In this document: positions 50,854-60,301 of the stretch, in pieces
How the letters are laid out: every line of letters begins with the position of its first letter
Numbering within the stretch: position 1 is the first letter of the stretch
From: Paenimyroides aestuarii
GTDB taxonomy: Bacteria; Bacteroidota; Bacteroidia; Flavobacteriales; Flavobacteriaceae
Length of the DNA stretch: 64,000 nucleotides
Assembly (NCBI RefSeq): GCF_024628805.1
Contig: NZ_CP102382.1
Location: 2,356,001-2,420,000 of the forward strand
Reading direction: 5' to 3'
Notes under the pieces: model-generated
Database searches by the model: none
The model's input: the letters and a program-made list of their open reading frames with translations, nothing else
Told to the model about the DNA's origin: nothing
Made by a program: the position numbers and the translations under genes

Positions 50854-52164
50854 TTATTTATTTTCATCAACATCCTGTAAAAGTAAGGTGTTGGAAACAT
50901 TTAATCGCTGGTTAAGCCATTTTTTTATTTTAGCGATATCGGGTTTTTTTTCTGGATTTTGTAAATGATACAAAACCACCCAATCAATTTGGGCACTATC
51001 TGTACCTGAGTATTTTTCAATTTTTCCCAACGAAACTTCTTTTAATTCAGGGAAAAGCACATTAATTTCTTTTACCAAGCCAGGTTCGTTTACTTTGTAT
51101 TTATTTAATTCTTGGCGCAGGTTGTTAATGGTTACATCTTTTTCGGAAAGTGTAGCGTTTTGTTTATTTACCTCGTTTAAAATTTCAGCTTTTAAATCGG
51201 CATCATCTTGTCTAAAAATCATTTGGGTGTTGGTAAGCCCTGTTTCCTGTAGCATTTTGTTGTACAAAGCCATATCCTCTTTGCTCAACTTTTTATTTAA
51301 AAAAGCCAATTCCACTTTTTTCGGATTGCTGTTATACGACACCTTTTTATAGATAACGGTGTAGCCACGGCTGTTAAATTCCGTATTAATGAAATCGTCA
51401 ATATTTTTAGTAAATTTTTTTTCTTGATACAGATTATAAGCCAAATAAAAACTTGGTATAATCATCACCATCATTAAAGTAGAAATACCGTAGCGGATTC
51501 TTTTTTCGTTTTTTGGATCGATAGCAGCCGATGCCGGATATTTTAAGTATTTAATTACAAAGAATGTAGCCAAACATATAAAAAAACAGTTGATGGTGTA
51601 CAAATAGAAAGCTCCTGCAAAATAAGAGAAATTAAAAGTAGCCAAGCCATAACCAGCCGTACACAAAGGCGGCATCAAGGCGGTTGCAATGGCCACACCC
51701 GGAATTGGATTACCTTTTTCAACTCGGGTAAATGCAATTACACCTACTAATCCACCAAAAAAAGCAATTAATACATCGTAAATATTCGGAGAGGTTCGAG
51801 CCAATAGTTCTGATTGCACATCTTTAAACGGACTCAAATAAAAGTAAAAAGCCGAAACAAATAAACTTACAGCTGTGGCAATTAATAAATTTTTTATCGA
51901 TTTTCTTAACAGCACAAAGTTGTATGTTCCCAATGCTAAACCTGCTCCTAAAATAGGACCCATTAAAGGCGATATAAGCATGGCACCAATCACCACTGCT
52001 GTTGAATTTACGTTTAAACCAATTGATGCAATAATGATTGCACAAGCCAAAATCCATAAATTAGAACCTCTAAAAGAAATGTTTGCAGTAACATTTTCTA
52101 AAACCTTTTCTTTATCTTCTTCACCGTAGTGCAGATTGATAAAATCTAACAGTTTATTGCTCAT
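50854..52164 (-). CDS. DUF389 membrane protein
   Basis: A 436-residue protein with the DUF389 (PF04087) membrane region: ILACAIIIASIGLNVNSTAVVIGAMLISPLMGPIL-like wording (split as IIASIGLNVNSTAVVIGAM and LISPLMGPILGAGLALG) plus more helices to about residue 220. The C-terminal about 200 residues are soluble and coiled-coil-like, containing EILNEVNKQNATLSEKDV. Function unknown, but it sits in an operon with Na+/H+ and K+ transporters. Confidence 0.9.
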   Translation of the reverse strand: MSNKLLDFINLHYGEEDKEKVLENVTANISFRGSNLWILACAIIIASIGLNVNSTAVVIGAMLISPLMGPILGAGLALGTYNFVLLRKSIKNLLIATAVSLFVSAFYFYLSPFKDVQSELLARTSPNIYDVLIAFFGGLVGVIAFTRVEKGNPIPGVAIATALMPPLCTAGYGLATFNFSYFAGAFYLYTINCFFICLATFFVIKYLKYPASAAIDPKNEKRIRYGISTLMMVMIIPSFYLAYNLYQEKKFTKNIDDFINTEFNSRGYTVIYKKVSYNSNPKKVELAFLNKKLSKEDMALYNKMLQETGLTNTQMIFRQDDADLKAEILNEVNKQNATLSEKDVTINNLRQELNKYKVNEPGLVKEINVLFPELKEVSLGKIEKYSGTDSAQIDWVVLYHLQNPEKKPDIAKIKKWLNQRLNVSNTLLLQDVDENK

Positions 52165-52175
52165 TAAACATTATT

Positions 52176-53507
52176 TTAGTTGTTCTTTTTTGCTTGTTTA
52201 TTGAGAACAATATATCCCAAAACACCACCAATAATCGATGCCACAAAAATACCTATTTTGGCTTGAATCATATATTCTTCATGTTTAAAAGCCAATGAAG
52301 TTACAAACAATGACATAGTGAAACCGATGGATGCCAATAAGCCCAAACCAAACAAGTTTCGCACATTCATACCAGCGGGAAACGATGCAATTTTTAATTT
52401 CACCAAAAGTAGGGTAAAACCAACAACTCCCACAACTTTTCCTACTAATAACCCAAGTGCCACACCCAAAGCTACATTGGTGCTGAATAAATGTTCAAAA
52501 TCAATAGCCAAAGAAACGCCCGCATTTGCCAACGCAAAAATTGGAATGATGATAAAGGTTACCATTGGGTGCATGGCATGTTCTAATCGTTGCAAAGGCG
52601 GCGTGGCAGCCACCGTGTTTTCTTTGATCTCGTCTAAAACATGCAACTGTTCATTTGTTAATGTAGGTTTGGTGTTGTCGGGGTCTAAGCTCTTGAATTT
52701 ATCCAATAAATATTGTATGCTAGAGCTGAATACTTTTTCATCGATTTTTACATTTGCTGGAATGGTAAAGGCTGCTAAAACGGCTGCGATTGTGGCATGA
52801 ACACCCGATAATAAGAATGTTGACCACACGCCACCAATTCCCAGAATCGCATAAAACAAAATGCTTCTAACCCCCAATTTGTTTCCAATATACATGGCCA
52901 TTAAAATCAGTATGCCCAAAATCAAATAATACATTGATATTTCGGATGTATAGAAAAATGCAATTACCAACACAGCTCCTAAATCATCTACAATTGCCAA
53001 GGCAGTTAAGAACACTTTTAATGTTAACGGAATACGGTTTCCAAGCAAATAAAGCACTCCAAGCGCAAAAGCAATATCGGTTGCCATTGGTATTCCCCAA
53101 CCGCTGTGTACTTCGCCCGATGGGTTTAGCGCGAAATAAATAATCGCCGGAACCACCATACCGCCCAAAGCAGCTGCAATTGGCAACAATGCTTTTCGGG
53201 GATTTGATAATTCGCCACCCACAATTTCGCGTTTTAATTCTAAACCAACCACAAAAAAGAAAATAGCCATTAAACCATCGTTGATCCAATGATGCAGATT
53301 GTATTCAAAATAAGTGTTTCCGTCTAACTGAAACCCAAATTTATGCTCTAAAATATGATGGTATTCGTCAGCAAAAACAGAGTTTGCTAAAAACAACGCA
53401 ATAATAACACTGATTCCTAAAACAATTCCCCCAGATTTTTCTTGTTTAATAAAACTTTGAATAGGCGATACTATTTTTTCTATAGGGGTCTTCCTTTTGT
53501 GCTCCAT
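52176..53507 (-). CDS. nhaA: Na+/H+ antiporter NhaA
   Basis: Exchanges intracellular Na+ (or Li+) for external H+, controlling pH and sodium. The 443-residue protein has about 12 membrane segments. Family signatures include the N-terminal SGGIVLGISVIIALFLANS region, DGLMAIFFFVVGLELKREI, the ion-binding Asp pair in FLTALAIVDDLGAVLVIAFF, and the C-terminal GLLASIGFTMSLFVTSLAF. It heads the 11-base-spaced unit nhaA, DUF389, trkH-like, trkA-like. Confidence 0.94.
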   Translation of the reverse strand: MEHKRKTPIEKIVSPIQSFIKQEKSGGIVLGISVIIALFLANSVFADEYHHILEHKFGFQLDGNTYFEYNLHHWINDGLMAIFFFVVGLELKREIVGGELSNPRKALLPIAAALGGMVVPAIIYFALNPSGEVHSGWGIPMATDIAFALGVLYLLGNRIPLTLKVFLTALAIVDDLGAVLVIAFFYTSEISMYYLILGILILMAMYIGNKLGVRSILFYAILGIGGVWSTFLLSGVHATIAAVLAAFTIPANVKIDEKVFSSSIQYLLDKFKSLDPDNTKPTLTNEQLHVLDEIKENTVAATPPLQRLEHAMHPMVTFIIIPIFALANAGVSLAIDFEHLFSTNVALGVALGLLVGKVVGVVGFTLLLVKLKIASFPAGMNVRNLFGLGLLASIGFTMSLFVTSLAFKHEEYMIQAKIGIFVASIIGGVLGYIVLNKQAKKNN

Positions 53508-53708
53508 TTAGTTTCCTTTTTTAAATTAATTGGGTAATTAAAAAATAAATTATGTGGTGCAAAAATAAGGAATTCTAAGTTAATCTTTCGTAAAATCGTT
53601 CAATATCAAGTGGGCTACTATATAAACTCTTTGTTTCTTGCTTCCTATTTATTGCTTTTTCTAAAAAAATGACGTTCTTTAGCAATTAAAATCATAGAAG
53701 CTGCATTG

Positions 53709-55169
53709 ATGATTAATTATTATGTTGTTTTAGAAATTCCTAATTTTTCAGAGGAGACCGTTATAAAGAAAGCTTATCGAAAGCTTTCCAAAAAATACCA
53801 TCCCGATGTGAACAAAGATCCGTTTGCCCACACTTATTTTTTGAAAATAAACGAAGCATATGATTTTTTAATGGATGCCAATAAGCGGTTTCTATTGCAT
53901 CAATACCTTCACACGGTGCAACACGCAGCTGCCACAAACTCTCAAGAAACCACCCATGTGCACCAAAAAGCGGCTGCACCCGATATTTTGCTTTTTGCTG
54001 TTGATAAAAAGTATTTTAAAGTGGGCGATTATATGCTGTTGCAATGGAACGTATCCAATTGCCGAAGGGTGCATATTAGTTTGTTGGGCGATGTGCATTT
54101 TTCGGGAACACACTACATTAAAATGGAACATTTCACCGAAGAATTTATCATTTTAATGACCGTGGAAGCAACAGATGGAACATTGTATAAATACCAAATT
54201 AAACTTTTGTACGACAACAGCAATCCTGTTCAAGTGGCCTTTGAAAAAATAAAAGCACGTTTTCCGCAGGTTGATGAAATTCATTTTAAAAAAGAAACAT
54301 TTTTTGGAATGAATGCCCGAATAAACGGCAATGAATTTAAAAATCGAATGCTTTTTCTTGGAATTTTGCAAGCAATTTGCCTTGTGTTTTTCATTTTAAC
54401 TTCCTTAAAAGTAATTTTGTTTTTACTAGCATTAATCCTTTTTTGGTTGACCTTTGCCCAACTTTATAAACGGGCACACGACACTTTGGCATATAAGAAC
54501 AAAGTATATTATTTATTTGTCCCTTTTTATAATTTATATATTGCCGCCCAGCTTTTTAAAACACCTACCGAGCCAGCTGTAAATGAATTTGGAATGCTTC
54601 CAGCCGCATCAAAATATACTTTTTGGGGTTGGATACAGCAGCGAATGGGAATAATAAACCAGCATTTAACAAAGCTTCAAAAAATATCGATGGGTAGTTT
54701 TGTGTTGCTTTGGTTAGTAGTTTTTATCAAAGCTTCTGTTACTTACGACGAACAACCAATGCAGCTCACAAATCATTATACCGAAACTTCGCGCCCTTCC
54801 AAACAAAGTGGTATAAACGTTGATTATTATCTAGTTTTTAATGAAAAATATGCTGTAAATGTGAGCGAAGACCAATTTAACCAAATCGTTCATCGCAAAG
54901 CATACAATCGGTTTGCCTTGGCAAAAGAGCGTAGTGGAGAAGTGGCATACATTCGTATGACTAACTCAGAAACCCAACAAACCGATAAGTTGCGTTTTGG
55001 TGTGTTGCAAAGTTCCAATCCATTGTTGCTGTTAGTGAGTTTACTGTTTTTAAGTCAGTTATATGTTTGGCAAAATTTAACAGCGCCTAATGAAAAATCT
55101 TTTGCAAATGGATATATGATATTTGCACTAGTTTTTTATCTGTATGGCATTCTTGTAACTGTTTTTTAA
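53709..55169 (+). CDS. Membrane-anchored J-domain protein
   Basis: A 486-residue protein. Residues 1-65 are a DnaJ J-domain with the HPD motif at 31-33 (KKYHPDVNKDP), so it should stimulate an Hsp70 ATPase. Next is a beta-rich, sandwich-like region (residues 90-170; FKVGDYMLLQWNVSNCRRVH). The rest is membrane-embedded: hydrophobic segments at LGILQAICLVFFILTSLKVI and ILFLLALILFWL-type sequence, near 330-345, and at the C-terminus (LLLLVSLLFLSQLYVW, MIFALVFYLYGILVTVF). It has an unusual order: a cytosolic J-domain before a membrane body. The ATG at 53709 is preferred over the in-frame TTG one codon earlier. Client unknown. Confidence 0.75.
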   Translation: MINYYVVLEIPNFSEETVIKKAYRKLSKKYHPDVNKDPFAHTYFLKINEAYDFLMDANKRFLLHQYLHTVQHAAATNSQETTHVHQKAAAPDILLFAVDKKYFKVGDYMLLQWNVSNCRRVHISLLGDVHFSGTHYIKMEHFTEEFIILMTVEATDGTLYKYQIKLLYDNSNPVQVAFEKIKARFPQVDEIHFKKETFFGMNARINGNEFKNRMLFLGILQAICLVFFILTSLKVILFLLALILFWLTFAQLYKRAHDTLAYKNKVYYLFVPFYNLYIAAQLFKTPTEPAVNEFGMLPAASKYTFWGWIQQRMGIINQHLTKLQKISMGSFVLLWLVVFIKASVTYDEQPMQLTNHYTETSRPSKQSGINVDYYLVFNEKYAVNVSEDQFNQIVHRKAYNRFALAKERSGEVAYIRMTNSETQQTDKLRFGVLQSSNPLLLLVSLLFLSQLYVWQNLTAPNEKSFANGYMIFALVFYLYGILVTVF

Positions 55170-55191
55170 AAAGTTTACGATTAAGAATGGA

Positions 55192-55884
55192 TTATTTAGG
55201 ATTTTTCTTTTTAAAAGGAATCAAATAGCTCACTGTGTAACCAAAGCCCACACCAATATTGCCGCTGTATTTTTGATCAAAACCCGGATAATACAAGTTT
55301 TCAAAACCGTCGGGTTGTTTTTGAAACAGCAAACCTTTTAAGCGAACATTCATACCAATGAACACATTTTGAGCCACTTCGGTTTTAATTCCAACCACCA
55401 ATTCTAACCAATGGGCAGAAAGTCCGGTTGATTTCAATTCCGGATATTGCAGCTCTTCATCAAAATATGCTGTGCCGGTATTCACGCGGTAGCGGTGCAA
55501 GGTTTGGTTGTGTAAACTTAAACCATAGCGTCCGCCCACAAAAATAAGGTTGTTCATATCCAACCAATTTTTGTGAAAGTTTTTTTCGGCCCCAACTTTT
55601 AAAAACATACCGCTGGTGGTAAACGAAAGTTGTTCATCTTCTTGAAAACGGTCTTCAAACCCCGCTTCGGCAGCCAAATACCAATTTTTATTGTAGCGGT
55701 AATCAGCAACCACTTCAAATCCCTTGTAGTTTTTATCCCAAATATTCCGTGAAGCTTTCACCAAATCAGTACCAATACGCAATCCGTAAACTTCTGGATA
55801 TACCTTTTGAGGTGCTTTTTCTTGAGCCGAAATTTTTGCAGTTATCAGCAAAAGCAAACTAATAGTAAATCTGAATGTGCGCAT
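55192..55884 (-). CDS. DUF6048 outer-membrane protein
   Basis: A 230-residue exported beta-barrel-like protein (DUF6048 family). Signal peptide MRTFRFTISLLLLITAKISAQ, then repeated amphipathic strands (GFEVVADYRYNKNWYLAAE, NLIFVGGRYGLSLHNQ, NIGVGFGYTVSYLIPF). It overlaps the upstream lipoprotein gene by 26 bases. In this family the pair is typical of Flavobacteriia. Function unknown. Confidence 0.85.
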   Translation of the reverse strand: MRTFRFTISLLLLITAKISAQEKAPQKVYPEVYGLRIGTDLVKASRNIWDKNYKGFEVVADYRYNKNWYLAAEAGFEDRFQEDEQLSFTTSGMFLKVGAEKNFHKNWLDMNNLIFVGGRYGLSLHNQTLHRYRVNTGTAYFDEELQYPELKSTGLSAHWLELVVGIKTEVAQNVFIGMNVRLKGLLFQKQPDGFENLYYPGFDQKYSGNIGVGFGYTVSYLIPFKKKNPK

Positions 55885-56353
55885 TGTTGTTGTTTGAAAT
55901 TTCGTTTGTTACTTTAAAAATATTTTCAATCCAGCCATCGCTGGAAGTATTGGGTAATTTTACACTGTTAAAATTGTAGAAAACCGTTTTGTAGCCACAA
56001 GCTTTTGATACATAAAACGCTTCGGGGTTATATGTAAACCGCAATTGATCGTTTTTCAAAATGGTATCATTCGACGAATTTAATTGATGCAAACGAATGT
56101 TCCAAACGGTTTCAGTAGTGTTTATTTGCAACGGAATTTCTATTTTAGAAGTGTTTCTAAACACAATTGTATCTGTATAACCTTCCACAAAAATACTAAT
56201 TTTGGGAGCCGGTTTCAACAATTGCGAATCAAGCCGATCAAACAAATCAATCACCACATTGGGCGTAACCGACTCGCCGCCCACACAAATATCATCTTTT
56301 TCGCAAGCTGAAAATGCAAAAAGGCATAGAACGGCACATGTTATTTTTTTCAT
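55859..56353 (-). CDS. DUF6452 lipoprotein
   Basis: A 164-residue lipoprotein with signal MKKITCAVLCLFAFSAC (lipobox Cys17) and the DUF6452 wording: CVGGESVTPNVVIDLFDR and YVSKACGYKTVFYNFNS. It precedes and overlaps the DUF6048 barrel gene by 26 bases, and both are probably translated together. Confidence 0.85.
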   Translation of the reverse strand: MKKITCAVLCLFAFSACEKDDICVGGESVTPNVVIDLFDRLDSQLLKPAPKISIFVEGYTDTIVFRNTSKIEIPLQINTTETVWNIRLHQLNSSNDTILKNDQLRFTYNPEAFYVSKACGYKTVFYNFNSVKLPNTSSDGWIENIFKVTNEISNNNNAHIQIYY

Positions 56354-56577
56354 AGGGTACTAATATGCGGTAAAAATACAAAATCATTTTGTAAAAAAAG
56401 CAGGGGAGAAACAGGTCTTACTAATTTGTTGAAAAATCAATAAGCAGTATAAAAAGAAGTATTATCAATTGAATCGCATGCATTTTTTGCGTAAATCAAT
56501 ACCATTTTTATAGTATTTTAATAGTTTGTTTTGCATCTATTTATTATTTGTTTATTTTTAACAAAAACTATTCATTT

Positions 56578-57357
56578 ATGAACATATTTCATGTACTTAC
56601 TTTATTGATATGTTGCCAAATAATGGGAGCGCAAACCAACAATTATAAAATTACCTATAAACGTTTTGAAGACAATCTTAAAAAAGACGCTATTTTGTAT
56701 GTAAAACAAGGTGAACCAACGGTAATGCATATTATTTCAGCCTCTACTGTCCCTGTAAAAGTGATAAAAGACACCACTTATATCGATGAAAACGGTGCTA
56801 CGGTATGGAAAAAAGGCACTGGCTCTACAGATTACAGTAAATTTCCAGACGATTATATAAAAGTAGATCACGTAGCCAATAAAATAGAAATGATTAAAGA
56901 TGTTCAAAAAAAGAATTTCTTGGTTACAGATGAGCTGAATTATAAGTGGAACATAACAAACGAAACCAAAAAAATTCAAAATTATACGTGTTACAAAGCC
57001 ACCACTTCCTTCCGTGGTAATACTTTTGAGGCATGGTTTACGCCCGATATTCCTATAAATGCAGGGCCATGGAAATGGTACGGTTTGCCAGGTCTTATTC
57101 TAGAAGCCACCGATACAGACAAAAGTGTGGTTTTTAAAATAGAAAAAATGGAGCAACTCACAGTCGAAATACCGTTTCCTTCAAAAGGATTAGAACAACT
57201 AACATTGCAGCAGTATTTTAAAAAGGTAGATGAAGTAATGGATGCTTTCTGGGCAGAAATAGAAAGCGATCGAAGTGTATCTGTTACAAAGACTGTTTTA
57301 GGTAGATTTGGCTTGGAACGGGTTTACGAATGGGAAGAAGAACCTAAAAAACAATAG
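56578..57357 (+). CDS. GLPGLI family protein, array member 1
   Basis: A 259-residue protein of the GLPGLI family (TIGR01200), exported and of unknown function, limited largely to Bacteroidota. Signal peptide MNIFHVLTLLICCQIMGAQ. The core is visible as CYKATTSFRGNTFEAW, then TPDIPINAGPWKWYGLPGLI (about 160-180), and the C-terminus is EWEEEPKKQ. The open frame starts 10 codons earlier, but the ATG at 56578 begins the signal peptide. Its 3' end is nearly identical to that of array member 2, an obvious duplication junction. Confidence 0.9.
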   Translation: MNIFHVLTLLICCQIMGAQTNNYKITYKRFEDNLKKDAILYVKQGEPTVMHIISASTVPVKVIKDTTYIDENGATVWKKGTGSTDYSKFPDDYIKVDHVANKIEMIKDVQKKNFLVTDELNYKWNITNETKKIQNYTCYKATTSFRGNTFEAWFTPDIPINAGPWKWYGLPGLILEATDTDKSVVFKIEKMEQLTVEIPFPSKGLEQLTLQQYFKKVDEVMDAFWAEIESDRSVSVTKTVLGRFGLERVYEWEEEPKKQ

Positions 57358-57510
57358 CATGCTTATGTGTTATAACCTACAATAAAAAAAGAGCTTCAAA
57401 AAAGTAACAAACAAAAAAGAGAACACAAAGAATACATGAAAAATATCATTCTTACCCTCGTTTGGTTTTACTGTCACGCAACAAATGCGCAGCATTTAAA
57501 AATTACCTAC
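57331..57510 (+). repeat. Duplicated junction, copy 1 (end of GLPGLI 1, spacer, start of GLPGLI 2)
   Basis: This stretch (3' end of gene 1, intergenic DNA and signal-peptide region of gene 2) is nearly identical to 58189-58366, with shared blocks CATGCTTATGTGTTATAACC, AAAGAGAACACAAAGAATAC and TACTGTCACGCAACAAATGC. The differences are a few substitutions. The gene interiors between the copies are much more diverged. Confidence 0.8.
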
Positions 57511-58215
57511 AAGCAATTTCAAACATATGATTATACATCTGTCATAGATACCTATTTGTATATAAATACTAAAGAAAACAAATCTATTTTAGTTCAAGAT
57601 TATAAATCTCAAAAAGAGCTAGATGAAAAAATAAATGATATCGCACATGCTGACGCGTATGCAACACTTGATAGAAGTATCCCTTATGATTTTATTTTTT
57701 TAGATTTAACTAAAAAATCTATAAGTATGTATGAAGATTTTGCTCGGAAAATTTACATGGTTGATGATGTATTTCCAGAAATTAGCTGGCAATTAATTGA
57801 TGAGCAAAAAACAATAAATGATATAAAAGTTAATAAAGCAATTGGCACCTATCGTGGTAATACATGGTATGTTTGGTATGCACCTTCAATTCCTTATAGT
57901 TTTGGTCCTTGGAAACTAAATGGTTTACCAGGATTGATTTTAGAAGCAAAAGATATTGCCGGAAACATAGTTTTTAATGTAGAAAAAATACAATATAACG
58001 TAATTTGTAATGATTGTACACCACCTGGTAATAATCTACATAAGATTACACTTAAAGAGTATCTCATATTACAAGATAATTTTACAAATAATTTAGAAGC
58101 CGATTTGCCGCGAGGAACTACTGTTAGTTATACAAAAAAAAGTATTTTAACAAAAGAATTGAAATTTGAATTTCCAATCAAGTTTTTATGGGAAGAAGAA
58201 CCTAAAAAACAATAG
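57436..58215 (+). CDS. GLPGLI family protein, array member 2
   Basis: A 259-residue GLPGLI protein. Signal peptide MKNIILTLVWFYCHATNAQ, almost the same as in member 3. Core: NKAIGTYRGNTWYVWYAPSI, PYSFGPWKLNGLPGLILEAK. C-terminus LWEEEPKKQ. It lies 78 bases after member 1. In the mature part it contains a pair of close cysteines (ICNDC, about 191-194) not seen in the others. The start ATG is the first of the signal peptide. Confidence 0.9.
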   Translation: MKNIILTLVWFYCHATNAQHLKITYKQFQTYDYTSVIDTYLYINTKENKSILVQDYKSQKELDEKINDIAHADAYATLDRSIPYDFIFLDLTKKSISMYEDFARKIYMVDDVFPEISWQLIDEQKTINDIKVNKAIGTYRGNTWYVWYAPSIPYSFGPWKLNGLPGLILEAKDIAGNIVFNVEKIQYNVICNDCTPPGNNLHKITLKEYLILQDNFTNNLEADLPRGTTVSYTKKSILTKELKFEFPIKFLWEEEPKKQ

Positions 58216-58366
58216 CATGCTTATGTGTTATAACCTACAATAAAAACAGAATTTCAAAATGTAACAAACAAAAAAGAGAACACAAAGAATACATGAAAAA
58301 TATCATTCTTACCATAGTTTGGCTTTACTGTCACGCAACAAATGCGCAGCATTACAAAATAACGTA
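58189..58366 (+). repeat. Duplicated junction, copy 2 (end of GLPGLI 2, spacer, start of GLPGLI 3)
   Basis: Second copy of the junction described at 57331-57510. Differences include CTCGTT/ATAGTT in the signal-peptide region and GAGCTTC/CAGAATT in the spacer. Confidence 0.8.
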
Positions 58367-59087
58367 TATAGAACAATATAATTTTGCCATACCGGTAAAT
58401 TTCACCAGCAGGTTGGTAATTTCTGAGACGGGATCATTGTTTTTAAAAGATGTTAATACCAGAAAGCAAGGTTATGTTACTAATCCAATAGATAATCAAG
58501 ATTTTTTTAAAAATCGGGAAGGTATAACAGAACAAGTTGTGCTAACAGGAACCAATGAATATACTTTTTACGATGCTAATAGCCAATCGTTTAGTTTTCT
58601 TGTGGGCGGAAATTCAAATGTTTGTAAAGAGTTTGTAGATACACCTAACGATATCAATTGGCTTTTAACAAACGAAACCAAAGAAATTGGCAAATTTGTT
58701 ACGCACAAAGCGGTTGCAAATTTTAGAGGCAGAGAATGGGAAGTTTGGTTTACACACGATATTCCGATGTCATACGGACCTTGGAAATTAAGAGGATTGC
58801 CAGGTTTAATAGTAGAAGCCAGAGAAAAAACCGGAAAAATTTATTTTTCTGCAATTAAAGTTGAAAAAACAACAGATTCGGCTGTAAGTTTATATAATGC
58901 TATACCTAAATCAGGTGTAAAAAAAACGTACAAAGAATTTGTAATGCTAACAGAAAACCGTTTAAAGGAGTCTTTTGAATCTCGAAGAGCGAATTTACCA
59001 AGAGGGGAAAATGCAGAAATTTTTATTGCACCACGAAACGGCATCGAACTTATCTACGAATGGGAAGAACAACTGCAAGTTAATTAA
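58293..59087 (+). CDS. GLPGLI family protein, array member 3
   Basis: A 264-residue GLPGLI protein with signal peptide MKNIILTIVWLYCHATNAQ. Core: HKAVANFRGREWEVWFTHDI, PMSYGPWKLRGLPGLIVEAR. The C-terminus ends EWEEQLQVN, where the other tails read EWEEQPKKQ or EWEEEPKKQ: the conserved tail breaks after EWEEQ. It is followed by 306 bases without a gene, which contain a dispersed repeat. Confidence 0.9.
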   Translation: MKNIILTIVWLYCHATNAQHYKITYIEQYNFAIPVNFTSRLVISETGSLFLKDVNTRKQGYVTNPIDNQDFFKNREGITEQVVLTGTNEYTFYDANSQSFSFLVGGNSNVCKEFVDTPNDINWLLTNETKEIGKFVTHKAVANFRGREWEVWFTHDIPMSYGPWKLRGLPGLIVEAREKTGKIYFSAIKVEKTTDSAVSLYNAIPKSGVKKTYKEFVMLTENRLKESFESRRANLPRGENAEIFIAPRNGIELIYEWEEQLQVN

Positions 59088-59125
59088 TGTGTCAGTTAAT
59101 TTGTAGTGGACTATCTATATAAATT

Positions 59126-59290
59126 TCGAAACCTTAAAATCCAAAATTTGCTTTTTTATTACCACAAATGCAAGGATATAATTTTACAAATTAATCGTAC
59201 TAATCCATTAAACTTTCACAAATCTTGAATGCGTTGATTCAACAAAGAGGCACAATTTTTAGACTTTGCTTGAAGTAATATTAATTATAT
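59126..59290. repeat. Degenerate dispersed intergenic repeat, copy B
   Basis: The 306-base gap after array member 3 has no reading frame. It holds the second copy of the element at 4570-4735, with the same ordered islands. A promoter box for member 4 lies at its downstream side. The rest of the gap is AT-rich and featureless by eye. Confidence 0.5.
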
Positions 59291-59356
59291 GTGCATCAGT
59301 GAGAATTTTATAGTGTTATGTGTATTAATTAATAAAAATAATCCAAAAAAAAAAAT

Positions 59357-59364
59357 TATATTTG
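59357..59364 (+). promoter_or_regulatory. -7 promoter box for array member 4
   Basis: TATATTTG matches TAnnTTTG exactly and ends 29 bases before the ATG at 59394. Members 4 onwards may therefore form a transcription unit separate from members 1-3. Confidence 0.55.
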
Positions 59365-59393
59365 ATAGGAATTTGTTTTAAAATTTAACGAAA

Positions 59394-60179
59394 ATGAAAA
59401 AAAAATCTTTTACTATTATTTTTTGTTTATTTATTGCGTGTTATTCTTTCGGTCAATCTAATGGTCTTTTAATTGAGTATCTTCAAGTTATTGATACAGA
59501 AAAAGCTGTTGAAATGAAAGGTTATTTATACGCTTTACCTTCAGAAGCAATTTATGAAGAGTTACTTGAAACAAGAAGACCTTTAAGTGAAAAAGTTGAA
59601 AAAAATGAAAATGAAATTGTTGAAGTTTATCAGCCTTTAATTAATGATAACAAAATATTTATTGTTGATATTAATAATAAAGATGTAGAATATTTTGAAT
59701 ATTTAAAATCGTCTAAAAAATCTAAAATCACTGATGAATTCTCCATAAAGTGGACCACTATTAATGAAAAAAAGATGATAAATGATATTGAGTGTTATAA
59801 AGCAACTACTGATTTTAGAGGTAGAAAATGGGAAGCTTGGTATGCACCTTCAATTCCCTATTCATTTGGGCCTTGGAAGTTTTATGGCTTACCAGGTTTA
59901 ATTATTTCCATTCATGACGAAAGCAAACGCTATAATTTTGCAGTTAAAAAAATTGAAAACCTTAAAGAAAACATTTACAACGACAAATTAAAACATTTTA
60001 AAAGCATTAAATATGATGTGCAACAAACGTTAAAAGAATTTGTTTTGGAAAGAGAAAAAATTGTGGAATCATCTTTTTCTGGTAGAACAATTGAAAGAGG
60101 GAAAGAAATCATAAGAGAAAAAAGACAACGGTCAGGAAGAGAGCTTATCTATGAATGGGAAGAACAATCTGAAAAGTAG
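59394..60179 (+). CDS. GLPGLI family protein, array member 4
   Basis: A 261-residue GLPGLI protein. Signal peptide MKKKSFTIIFCLFIACYSFG. Core: CYKATTDFRGRKWEAWYAPS, IPYSFGPWKFYGLPGLIISI. The C-terminus reads EWEEQSEK. The gene is richer in A and T than members 1-3. No small secreted frame follows it; member 5 begins 122 bases downstream. Confidence 0.9.
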   Translation: MKKKSFTIIFCLFIACYSFGQSNGLLIEYLQVIDTEKAVEMKGYLYALPSEAIYEELLETRRPLSEKVEKNENEIVEVYQPLINDNKIFIVDINNKDVEYFEYLKSSKKSKITDEFSIKWTTINEKKMINDIECYKATTDFRGRKWEAWYAPSIPYSFGPWKFYGLPGLIISIHDESKRYNFAVKKIENLKENIYNDKLKHFKSIKYDVQQTLKEFVLEREKIVESSFSGRTIERGKEIIREKRQRSGRELIYEWEEQSEK

Positions 60180-60301
60180 TAGTTTTTTAACATAATAAAG
60201 GTTTTTTTAATTAATATTGAGTTACTAACTAAAAAAGTGCAAAAACTGTATTTCATAACTTTTGTAGAATGATAAATCAAAATGAGTAGCAAACTAGAAT
60301 T

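Noticed and set aside
57331-58366. Possible insertion sequence with long direct repeats around GLPGLI member 2
   Set aside because: There is no transposase, no inverted ends and no target duplication; the repeats are made of gene ends plus spacer, as expected for tandem duplication of genes.
59088-59393. Possible fourth small secreted frame after GLPGLI member 3
   Set aside because: The LSALACVAFAGSS leader is absent and all frames carry stops; the gap holds only the dispersed repeat and a promoter box.
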